Shown piece by piece: positions 1 through 8,249 of a stretch of 10,381 bases of DNA; within the stretch, counting starts at the first letter, position 1; each line of letters starts with the position of its first letter. Position numbers and translations under genes: made by a program. The DNA is taken from positions 64,204 to 74,584 of the forward strand of contig KQ481983.1 in the NCBI GenBank assembly GCA_001430745.1, written 5' to 3'. The notes under the pieces are model-generated. The model searched no databases. It was not told the DNA's origin and saw only the letters and a list, made by a program, of their open reading frames with translations. The stretch comes from Auxenochlorella pyrenoidosa. Its lineage: Eukaryota > Chlorophyta > Trebouxiophyceae > Chlorellales > Chlorellaceae.

Positions 1-278
1 GGGGCGGGGGACACAGGGGGGCCAGAACTGCCTGCAGACAGGGGTCCGCTGAAGGGGAGCGCATGCTCCGGGGGCTCGGAATCACAGTGCCGGGCGCGTT
101 GGCTGGCGTCCCTCTCCCGGCCCCTTGTCTGGGTGCCCTGCCAGGTGGCCATGGCTCGTGAACGCCTCTGCACAACACGCCTGCCCGTCCCCCTGCCCCC
201 CCTAAAAACGAAGAAAAGAAAAAAAACGCACACACGCAGCTCATGCACACACACACACACACACACTCCCATGTGCAG
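1..278 (+). other. 3' part of a thioredoxin intron
   Basis: No reading frame here resembles the middle of a thioredoxin, and the stretch ends in a good acceptor, so it is read as intron that starts outside the window. It contains an A-rich run (204-226), unusual for this GC-rich DNA, and then a CA microsatellite close to the acceptor. Confidence 0.6.
246..266 (+). repeat. (CA)n microsatellite
   Basis: Ten and a half CA units lie 12 bases upstream of the thioredoxin exon. A looser CA-rich stretch (about 229-240) precedes it. It probably serves as, or interrupts, the pyrimidine-rich region of the acceptor. Confidence 0.95.
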
Positions 279-422
279 GTCTACGGGCTGCCCTGCTTCA
301 TCCTGTTCAAGGACGGCCAGGAGGTGGAGGGCAGCCACAGCGAGGGGGCCATGAGCAAGAAAGCGCTGGCAGAGTACCTGCAGAATCACCTGGGGCTGGC
401 CCCCGCCGCCACCAAGGCCTGA
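279..422 (+). CDS. TRX-X: Thioredoxin x-type plastid thioredoxin, last exon (5' part outside window)
   Basis: This is the C-terminal 47 residues and TGA stop of a thioredoxin. The exon opens after the acceptor ATGTGCAG at 271-278, in phase 0. It starts [18 protein letters not shown], covering the cis-proline loop (GLP), the following beta strand and the KDG turn. It ends with the C-terminal helix [15 protein letters not shown] and a short Ala/Pro tail. The wording matches plant thioredoxin x (VYGLP.FILFKDGKEV...EGA) better than m, f or y types. Members of that class sit in the plastid stroma and reduce targets such as 2-Cys peroxiredoxin. The WCGPC active site and any transit peptide must lie in exons upstream of the window; I found no further exon in bases 1-278. 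One oddity is a cysteine directly after the cis-proline. The thioredoxin call is near certain; the x subtype is an inference from this one exon. Confidence 0.85.
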   Translation, partial: VYGLPCFILFKDGQEVEGSHSEGAMSKKALAEYLQNHLGLAPAATKA

Positions 423-1060
423 GCAAGCCGGCTGGCTGGGTCGGCCGCCGGCAGCGTCGCCGCCACGGCGGCACCGCGGCCGCCTGCTGCTGCACCGTGG
501 CTGGGGCCGCGATCCCACCGCCCCCAGGCCAGTAGCTGACGATCGCCCCTCTGCCGCCCAACCTGATCCTGTGGCTCTGCCCGCCTTGTGTCCTACGCAC
601 TCGCTGCGACGCGTATACTCTGCCCAAGCTATGCATGAAACGAGCCGCCTCCCCTCACGTTTTCGCGCGGCCGCCCACAGGCGGGCTGCGCCGCGCCCGC
701 CCCCCGCTTATCTGCCTTTGATTCGCCGCGGCGTTTGCACCTCCGAAATGATTCCCCAATTTTCTTCAGCTGCCTCTCTCGCGCCCACCCTTTGATATGC
801 TCAACGCCCCCCCAACCCGCCTCTCTCCGTCTTCAGAAACCTTGCAATTCGTTTTCCCCTCCCCTCTGGCCTGCCCTGCCAGATGGCACGTTTGAAGATG
901 AGCATCAGCCCGTGTGCCCCGTACGATAGCGAACACTGCCCTGACTCGAGTGGCCACTGTGTAAGTTAAAAAGCTGTCGACGCTAGATGTGAAGGGCCAG
1001 AAACAAAGCAGGCATGGTGCCAGCCAAGTTTTGAACGGAAAGCAGGGGCTTGCAGCTTGC
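423..1060. other. Convergent intergenic region with 3' UTRs
   Basis: These 638 bases separate the thioredoxin stop (TGA, 420-422) from the stop of the minus-strand WD40 gene (TAA, complement of 1061-1063). No frame has coding character or a recognisable motif. The region is lower in GC and more pyrimidine-rich on the + strand (roughly 700-880) than the flanking genes, as expected of 3' UTR and spacer. It should hold both poly(A) sites. Only the + strand has an obvious algal signal (TGTAA, 960-964). No TGTAA was found on the minus strand between 1060 and 423. Confidence 0.65.
960..964 (+). terminator. Candidate TGTAA poly(A) signal of the thioredoxin gene
   Basis: TGTAA is the usual polyadenylation signal in green algae. 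This is the first copy on the + strand after the thioredoxin stop and would give a 3' UTR of about 550 bases. Assignment is by position and motif only. Confidence 0.4.
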
Positions 1061-4000
1061 TTATGGCTGCTGGTGCAGGGACGATGTTAGGGCGCTGGCA
1101 GGCGCCGCGCTCGACCGGGGGCCAAGGCTGGCGGGGCCGTTGCGGCCCATGCTGGCAGCAATGGACGGGGCGCTGGGCGGGCTGCCAGGCCGTCCCTTGC
1201 CCAGCCCAGCGCTGCCGGAGGCGGCCTGCGCGACGCTCTGCCGCTTGCGGCCGCGATCCAGGCCGCCGCCCTGGGCCTTCAGCTGCGCCCACATTCCAGC
1301 TGCAGAGCAGATATTGTAAGTGGGTGGGTGGGCTCGTTTTGGTAGTCTGCCACCGGTTAAACCCTTGAGGCTCATGGGCAGCATGCGTTTCGCAGTGGTG
1401 GGCACGTGTTTTTTCACTCTCGTCAGCCTGGCCACCCCCCCGCCAAGCAACCCTCGGCAGCTGCCCCTTGCACCTGCCCCCCAAGCCCTTGCCCGGCCTG
1501 CCAAACCCTCTGGGCAGCCCTCAGCCAACCAACCTCGCCTGTGTCTGTACACATGTGGGCACCTCCCCCCCCGCCCGCCCACCCCAACCAATCCTTGCCT
1601 GCATCCGGGAGCACCTCCCCCATGCGCTGCAGCTCCAGCGCCGAGTGCACCTGCACAAAGGGCAGGCCGCAGTGACCCGCCCTGCTGGCTGCCGCCTCGG
1701 CAGCCAGCGCGCCCAGCCGGGCGCCCGCCGAGTCTGGGGAGAGGATCTGCCTGACAGCTGAAGAGACGCTGCTGGCTGCGGCTGGCTGGTTTGGGCGTGG
1801 CTCTGCCCCTTGCCCTGCCTTGACGGGCGCAGGTGCCGGTGCCGGCGGCTCAGCGGCAGCGGCAGGTGGCATAGCAAGCACTGGCGTGGGGGACGCGCGT
1901 TTGCCTCCCCCCTCTGCACCCGGCAGGCGCAGCTGGGCCAGCCGGGCCAGCAGCTCCTCCTGCCGCTCATTCGCTGCCTGCACCACCTGACAAGCAGGCT
2001 CGCTGCTGCTGCTGTTGCTGCCGGCTGTCCCTGGCCGGCTGCCAGCCCTGGATCTTGCCGTCAGCCGGCTGTTGCAGGCGGCAGCAGGGGCGCCCTGCGT
2101 GCGCGCCGTCGCCGCGCTGCTGCCCGCCCAGTTGCTGCGGCGGGGCGTTGCGGCGATGATCTCACGGGGGGTCAGCCCTGTCTTCCCCTCGCTGGCAGAC
2201 AGCGGGGGCGGCACCGCTGCAGCCTCTGGATCCTGCCAGGTGGCAGGATCCTCCAGCTCCCAGCTGTGCCTGCCAAACTCGCCCACCAGGCCGCCCTGCC
2301 GTTGCAGGCAGGGGCATGGATGGCGGCAGAGGCAGGTTGCTGGCGGTCGCCTAGGCAGTTGTTGGGCAGCGCATGAGCCCCAGGCTGCGCTCCCAGTGCT
2401 GGTTCGGCATGCACAGGGGGCGGGGGGTGCAAACCAGCCCAGCCGGCATGCCTTTCAGCTTCACACAGCAGTCCTGCTCCCACCCCACCCTGACCCCACC
2501 GCACGTGGCGCGTCCAGACACCGATGGCGGCGTCCTGGCCGGCTGCCAGCAGCAGGCCCCGCCCCGCACCCTGCAGCAGGTCCAGCCCGACTATGGAGGC
2601 GCCTGCTGCACGCCACAGCAGCACGCGCTGTGCGGCAGCTGCACCGCCGGCAGCGGCAGCGGCCGCCAGCACCACGGGAGGCACTGCGGATGCTGCCAGC
2701 TTGCGCTGCGCAAAGTCCGTGTCAGCCTGACAGCCGCCGGGGGACCGTGGCGGTGAAACACTCTCAGGCGTGCCTGCTGACGCTGGCCCCTGGCAGCCGG
2801 CAGCTGCAAGCACTGCAGACAGGTCCCACAGGGCCACGTGGCCCGAGCTGTCCCCCGTCCACAGCTGGCCGGCCCGGCTGGCGGGCCCGACGTCCAGGCA
2901 GAGCGAGGTGATGCAGTCCTGGCGGCGGTGCGTTGCCTCAAAGCTGGCAACCAGGCGGCAGGCAGCTGGCGGGGGGCCGCCAGCACCAGGGGCCGGTGCG
3001 GCCGGAGGGGAGCCGCAAGGCGGACTGGCGGGCGCCGACAGCAGCGGCAGCGGCACCTGCCAGGCCTGCAGGCAGCCGTCGTCGCCTGCCACCAGCAGCA
3101 GGGCGTGGGGAGCGACACTGCAGGCGCCCTCGCTGCAAGGGCTGCCCTCGGCCCAAGGGCTGCCATCGTCAGTACATCCCGTGCAGCTTCCTGCAGCACT
3201 GAGGCCGTCTGTCGGCAGCCAGCACAGGCAGCGCACGGCGCGCTGAAACTCCTGGCCGGCGTAGGAGCAGGAGGCCAGGCAGGTGCTGGAGGGCAGGTGC
3301 CAGATGCGCACCTCGCCATCAAAGTCGCCTGGGGGAGGGGGCGAGAGGTTGGGGCGAGGAGGGGAGGCAAGTCGGAGCTGCTTTGCACATTTCCGGGCTG
3401 TTCAGGGTGAGCGCGTGTCAATTAAAGCCTGTAACCCGGCACACACCCCTGGCTGTGCACGGCCGCAACCCTCGTGAAGCCTGTGCCCGCTGGCTCGCCA
3501 CCTCACCAGTGGCAACAATGTCCCGGCCCAGCGGCGCCATGCACAGCACGTCGCTGGCGTGCCCTTTGAACCGCCGGCATCGGCTGCTCTGGGCCTCCTC
3601 CCCCTCCTCCCACGCACACAGGCTGCGCCCCCAGCCGGTGGCCAGCACCAGGTTTGCGCTGCCGCAGCCAGCTGCAGAGGCCGAGGCTGCAGGGCCAGCG
3701 GCTGTACTGCCAGCAGGGCCGCCGCAGAGCCCCTGCTCGGCGGCATCGTCACCGCTGCCAGCCCCGGGCCCCTGCCCCTGCTGCTCGGGCTCCCGCTCGG
3801 CGGGCGGCTCCGGCCGCGGCACAAACGCCACCGCCGTCAGCTCCCGCCGCGCCTCGCGCGACACAAACTCGCGCAGCACAGCGCCGCTGTTGAAGTTATA
3901 CACCCGCACCGCCCCCCGGTCCAGCGCCGTCAGCAGACGGCGCTGGTTGGAGTCAAACGCCATGGCGGTCAGCTTGGGCGGTGCCGCGGGCGCCAGCATG

Positions 4001-7000
4001 GCGCCCACTGGCGAGCCAGGCCCGCTGCCGCCGCCGCCGCCGGCCGCCGCGGGCTTGGCGTGCAGCGAGAAGCCGCCCTCGCGCTGCCCGCTCTGCACGT
4101 TCCACATGCAGATGGTGCCGCCCTCGTCGCCGCTCACCACCTGCATGTGAGGCAGGGGGCGGGGCGGCAGCGCTCCTGCTGCCAGCTGGAGGTGCCTGCG
4201 CCTCATCCCTTCCATCGGAAAAGGAGGCAGGGGCGAGACAGGCGGATGCTGACCGTCGCCTCTTGGCGAACAAGAAACCACTCACTGCCTCCGCAGGTGC
4301 ATCCCTCACGAGCATCGGTCTGACACTGCCCAGAACAGGTGCTGCCCCTAGCTGCGATTGACACTGCCTCCAGATGGGTACAGGCGTCCCCACACCCCCT
4401 ACTCCACCCGCCCACCCACCACGCTGAAGGTCTGGTTGTACAGCGCCGCCACCAGGCGGGCGTCATGCTGGCGCTCCACCTCAACGCGGCGGTGCGACCA
4501 GACGACGGGGCGGTTGGAGGCGCTGCAATGGAGAGCAGGGCCGAGAGCAGCAGGAGCAGTTTATGCGGAGTGCACCAAGCAGGGTGCAAGGCACAGGGAT
4601 GAACGCATGACGCGCTTTCCTGCTTTCTTCTGCCCTGCACGAACGCCCCCCCCCCGTCCCCCCCCTCCCCGGCCTGCCCCCACCCACCAGACCAGGCGGC
4701 GCCGGGAGGTGTCGTACGCCATGGCCGAGGGCTTGCTGTCCTCTGGGCGCAGCCAGTCTGCGGGCGGTCCAGGATTTGGAGCGGCCGATCACACATGGCA
4801 AGAAGGAGCGCGGCCTGCTGCATGCTGGTACAGATGAATTGCCCTCTACTTGACAGAGCCCTCCGAGCCCTCCTGGCTTACTTGTCCGAACAACCTGCCA
4901 CAATGCTTCTCGGGCCACCCCCTTAAACGCCCCGGCTCACCTGCGCGGCCAATGGTCTGCACGCACTTGTGGTTGCGCAGGTCCCACACCCGCACGGTGT
5001 GGTCCTCCGCCAGCGTGATGACCTGCCAGGCAGAGGGCAAGCATTGGCCAGCATGGGAACAGGTGTTGCTGGCAGGGCGACTGCTGAGGCGCGATCAGGA
5101 ATGTGGCCTCAGCTCACCTGTGCAGGCGGCTCGCTGTGCATGGAGGATCGGCAAGCTCAGCTGCCCGACCTTCTTCCTGCCCCCCCCCCTTCCGGGCCTG
5201 CCCACCTGGCTCTGCTCATCAGCCACCAGCAGGTGCGCCACGCCCGAGGCGTGGCCTGGCAGCTCCCCGACTGGCTTGTTCACGTTGCCCTTGGGCTGCC
5301 AGAGCAGCACGCTGCGCTCCACGCCGCCGCTGCAGGTTGGGAGGTGGGGGGGGGGGGGGGTAGGGCAGCAGTTGTGCAGCACTGCTGCCCTTTCTCTCAG
5401 CACAGGTGTGGAGCCCTCTGCAGAAATTACTGGAAAACCTGCTCATCAGAGCACTCCCTACAGTGAATCCGGCCTGGTCCCCACCCCTGATGGCCATTAC
5501 CCTGCCCCCACGCGCCCGCCCCGTCGCCCCCACCTGGCCACCAGCGAGAAGGCGGGCGAGTGCGCAAAGGTGCGCACCCCCTTGCGGTGCACCCCCACCG
5601 TAGCGGCCAGCACGCCGCGCTCAAGGTCCAGCAGGCGCAGCGTGGAGTCCAGGGAGGAGCTGACCAGGCCGGCGCCTGCGGGGTATAGGGGTGCGGGGCG
5701 CAGGGGCGCAGGGGATGACCAAGCTACCAAGCTGCGGGCGCAGGCAGTGCGGCTCAGGGAGCAGCCGTCGCAGAGGTGTGCAGCGGCGCAGCGACCTCCC
5801 CAGGGCAGGCGCTGGCAGGTGCCCCTAGGAACAGGAGCATGCACACCACTATTTTCAGGCAAGGCAGCTGCCCAGCAGCGGGGCTGCCATCAAACCTGAA
5901 CCAACAGCCACAGCGCATGCCCTCATCCCTGCCCTGCCCTGCCCTGCCCTGCCCTGCCTTTCCCCCCCCATGCAAGCCCACCCGGGATGTGCTGCAGGCA
6001 GGTCACCCAGTCGGTGTGCCCCGAGTGGAGCACCTCGTAGTCGCGGCGCGGCGCCAGCGGGCGCTCGGTGTGCAGCGGCGGCGGGTCGCACTTGAGCAGC
6101 ATCACGCTGCCCTCTGCAGAGGGTGCCCGTCGGTGCATGCAGGTGTCAGGGGCCGCAGGCGGCAGGGCCCAGGAGTCGGCTGCATGGAAACGCTAGCGTG
6201 CGACAGCCAGCGGAGGTTCTCAACTCCACCCCAGCCCCATGCGCGCACCCGTGTCGCCCCACACCAGGCGCGGCGCGCCGCCGCCCACCACGTCCCGCTC
6301 CAGCTCCGCCAGGCACAGTGGGGGGCCCAGGATGCCCGGGCAGCTCAGCCGGGCGCTGAACTCAAAGCCGGACCGAGACGGCTCGTACCAGGTCAGCTGC
6401 ACGGGCGCAGCAGCCTGGCAGGGCACTGGGCAGCCCGCGTGAGGCGGCAGCCTGACGCGTAGCAGGGACATTCTTTTGTACACCCACTGAGCCTTAAGTC
6501 AGCTCGAAGCCGGAGCTGAGCTTGAAGCACCCATCAAACCATCCCACCGGCAACGTGCCCACCCAATTCATCCCCTGCACCCTGGCCAACCCACCGTGCG
6601 GTCCTGCGCCGCAATCACCAACCGCTTGTAGGCCGGGCACTCCAGATATGCGCAGTCGGTGACCCAGCCGCTGCCGTTGGCCAGCGCCTGCGCCGGTGCC
6701 AAGGTCTCCGCGTTCCACACCCTGAAGACGTCACCCGTGGGGGGCCAGCAGCAAGCTAGACTCACCCTGGCGTGCACGCGGCCGGCATTGCCCATGTTGC
6801 TGCCTGCATGCTGGCTTCCCATACGGCAGCGTGCAAGCGGGATGCAGCTGCAAGCGCGCTCAAAACAAAGTTCAACGACACCCCACCTCAGGGCGCCACC
6901 GCGGCCCCCTGTGATGTACTGCCCCAGCGAGCCGCAGCAGTACACCCGCTCCACCGCCTCCTTGTGCCCAGCGCCGCGCCACTCCCTGCGCCAGTGGTCC

Positions 7001-7742
7001 TGCACGGCAGGCCGCCAAGGAGTCCCATGGCTCAACATTCATAAACATGTAAGCAGAACGCAGTCTTCTCTGATTCCTCTGTCTGCCAGGGGCCAGTACA
7101 GATGGCCCTGCGTGATGCAAGGCAAAAGCGCGTGCCCACCTCGGCATGCAGGCGCCAGTCCTCGCCGCTGTCGGCGGCTGACGAGGCGGCGCGCTGCAGG
7201 AAGAAATAATTGATAAACTCCTGCAGCCAGTGGGCAGAGAGTTTGCAAGGCCAGCGGCTGCTGTTTGCAGGGCGCTGTTGCAAAATGCTTGCGGCTGCTC
7301 GCACAAGCGGCCGCAGCACCTGGCTGCCGGCCATACACTCACACACAACCGATCCCGAGCCCCTCAGGCCCACCATTACGGCCTCACCTGCCAGTCGATG
7401 GTGCCGCCGCAGTCGGCGTCGATGCGCATGAACAGCTGGCTGACGGCGGCGGTGGAAAGCCCCTGGCCCAGGTAGGGCCCCAACTGCTCGTAAAACTCAT
7501 CGGGGTCAAGCTCCCCGCTCCCATCCTCGTCGGCCTCCTGCCCAGGTGTTGAGGTTGGCGATAAATATGTTGTTGGTGAGGGGGCATGGAGCAGAGCGCG
7601 GGGCAAGCGTGCCAAGAGGCGTCGCTTCCACGCACACTTGTGCCCAGACCAAAGGGGGGAGGCCACAGGCAGGCGGGGGGCGCACCTCGAAGACGCGCTT
7701 CATCTTCACCAAGTTTTCCAGGTTGATCTCGTACTCCGCCAT
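1061..7742 (-). CDS. EF-hand / double WD40-propeller protein, WDR49 (CFAP337)-WDR64-WDY family
   Basis: There are sixteen modelled exons in order of translation: 7742-7686, 7537-7388, 7220-7140, 6999-6887, 6721-6595, 6396-6249, 6113-5982, 5675-5534, 5329-5206, 5022-4941, 4757-4688, 4522-4420, 4140-3507, 3328-2505, 2295-1615, 1282-1061. The total is 3,690 bases, about 1,229 residues; all introns are GT-AG. The start is the first ATG (context GCAGCATGG). Residues 22-33 and 59-70 are EF-hand loops. About 14 WD40 repeats follow (108-929), ending in the family-like LVGEFG...WELEDPATW. Residues from about 950 on are an Ala/Pro/Ser-rich tail with one short heptad-like helix (NERQEELLARLAQLRL). EF-hands plus two propellers define the WDR49/WDR64/WDY group, whose animal members are ciliary or sperm proteins; a role as a calcium-responsive axonemal scaffold is inference. 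The least certain parts are the exon 4/5 junction and the last exon, whose acceptor was chosen by phase and codon use. Confidence 0.85.
2228..2251. repeat. Inverted repeat (11-bp arms, 2-base spacer) inside coding exon 15
   Basis: GGATCCTGCCA at 2228-2238 is followed by GG and then its exact reverse complement TGGCAGGATCC at 2241-2251. On the coding strand it spells DPATWQDP, at the conserved end of the second propeller. It could form a hairpin in the RNA or a small cruciform; no function is claimed. Confidence 0.95.
2505..4477 (-). other. Second WD40 propeller, roughly repeats 8-14, with low-complexity insertions
   Basis: Repeats are at residues 425-462 (SGDEGGTICMWNVQSG), 497-529 (LDRGAVRVYNFNSG), 542-623 (interrupted), 634-666 (GHASDVLCM... 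FDGEVRIWHL), 685-745 (interrupted; GDDGCLQAWQV), 792-825 (GDSSGHVALWDLS) and 898-929 (GQDAAIGVW). The phrases AFDSNQRRLLTALDRG and DVLCMAPLGRDIVATG are typical of the WDR49/WDR64 family. Gly/Pro/Ala/Ser-rich loops are inserted at residues 473-496, 552-605, 696-728, 747-777 and 826-895, which makes this half much longer than a compact propeller. Almost all of it lies in two long exons. Confidence 0.8.
5346..5360. repeat. G15/C15 homopolymer
   Basis: Fifteen G on the + strand are C15 on the transcribed strand of the WD40 gene, 15 bases upstream of the exon 9 acceptor, where they act as part of the pyrimidine tract. Run length may be wrong in the assembly. Confidence 0.9.
5927..5956 (-). repeat. 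(CAGGG)6 tandem repeat in WD40-gene intron 7
   Basis: Six perfect CCCTG units on the + strand are CAGGG on the transcribed RNA. They start about 25 bases inside the intron from the 5' splice site (GTGGGC at 5981-5976), and a G7 run lies between. Four or more GGG runs with two-base loops fit a G-quadruplex motif. Confidence 0.95.
7218..7531 (-). other. Paired EF-hand region (residues 22-70) of the WD40 gene
   Basis: Loop 1 reads DEDGSGELDPDE. It has acidic or polar ligands at positions 1, 3 and 5, Gly at 6, Leu at 8 and Glu at 12, so it is fully canonical for calcium. Loop 2 reads DADCGGTIDWQ plus a Glu supplied by the next exon. It keeps positions 1, 3, 6, 8 and 12 but has Gly at position 5, so binding may be weaker. 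An intron (7221-7387) falls just before the position-12 Glu of loop 2, and correct splicing is needed to complete the loop. Confidence 0.85.
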
Positions 7743-8249
7743 GGCTGCAGTGCTTTGCCTCAGGCGGGGGCCTCCCAGTCAGGGGTTTGGTACGAGCGCT
7801 GATCAGCAGCAGCGGGCGCCGCCGGTTCGGTTGGCGGGGCGCCCGTGGCCCTGGAGCCTTGTGTCCGGCTCGTCTCGGGATTGACAAGCTTGAATTCTTG
7901 GCGCTGGGTGAGTGAATTTCGGATTGCCTCGCTGGCTTTCGCAGCTGTGCTGACGGCCTTGGACGACAGGCAGACTGTGCCCGGCGGGCTGGCGGTGCTA
8001 TTTTAAAGTGGTAGACCTCACGGAAGTGGAGAAATTGGAAATGGGAGCGGGCGGCAGCCAGGTCTTCGACAAAGTTGACGTGGCGGGGGCTGGAAGTCCC
8101 CTTCTTCCCCTGCCTAGGCCCAGATCGCCGCAAGCTCAATCCCGGGAAGCCTTACGAACAGCCGCCACGCCCCAGCCCTCTGGCAGCCAGAGAGCAGGCG
8201 ACAGCAGGCGATCACTCCGAGTGGCCAGCGTTCGGTGGCACGCAGCAGC
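7743..8249. promoter_or_regulatory. Shared upstream region of the divergent WD40 and RPN11 genes
   Basis: These 507 bases lie between the two start codons, which point away from each other, so both 5' UTRs and both promoters should be here unless a start is missed. No frame has coding homology. An AT-rich TATTTTAAA stands out at 7999-8007, close to the middle and readable as TATA-like in either direction, but it is about 245 bases from either ATG. Both start codons sit in the same context, GCAGCATGG (A at -3, G at +4). No known proteasome-gene element (such as the yeast PACE box) was recognised. Confidence 0.5.

Larger units (their letters stand above)
4420..6976 (-). other. First WD40 propeller, roughly repeats 1-7
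   Basis: Repeats read by eye are at residues 108-137 (YITGGRGGALRVWNAE), 150-181, 205-235, 254-290 (GHTDWV...SLDSTLRLLDLE), 296-332 (ERSVLLWQP), 339-378 (AEDHTVRVWDLRNHK) and 394-421. Several keep the GH and WD/W-x landmarks; repeats 2, 3 and 7 are diverged. This half is cut into many small exons (70-148 bases). The ordering and joining of exons 4-12 is supported because each junction restores a WD40 strand in frame, for example SVV-SGDEGG at the exon 12/13 join. Confidence 0.8.

Noticed and set aside
423..1060. Possible small gene between the thioredoxin and the WD40 gene
   Set aside because: The short frames here have no conserved motif, no supporting splice pattern and a pyrimidine-rich composition; 3' UTR and spacer explain it.
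2015..2911. 298-codon open frame on the + strand
   Set aside because: It is antisense to exons 14-15 of the WD40 gene and is Ala/Arg/Pro-rich noise with no family resemblance.
3383..4150. 255-codon open frame on the + strand
   Set aside because: It mirrors exon 13 of the WD40 gene, whose strand carries clear WD40 motifs.
4850..5899. 349-codon open frame on the + strand
   Set aside because: It lies antisense over WD40 exons 8-10 and their introns, has no recognisable motif, and arises because GC-rich DNA has few stops. The opposite strand has clear WD40 homology.
7885..7897. Adjacent HindIII and EcoRI sites that look like a cloning junction
   Set aside because: Flanking sequence has the same composition on both sides, with no vector or polylinker sequence; it fits a natural upstream region.
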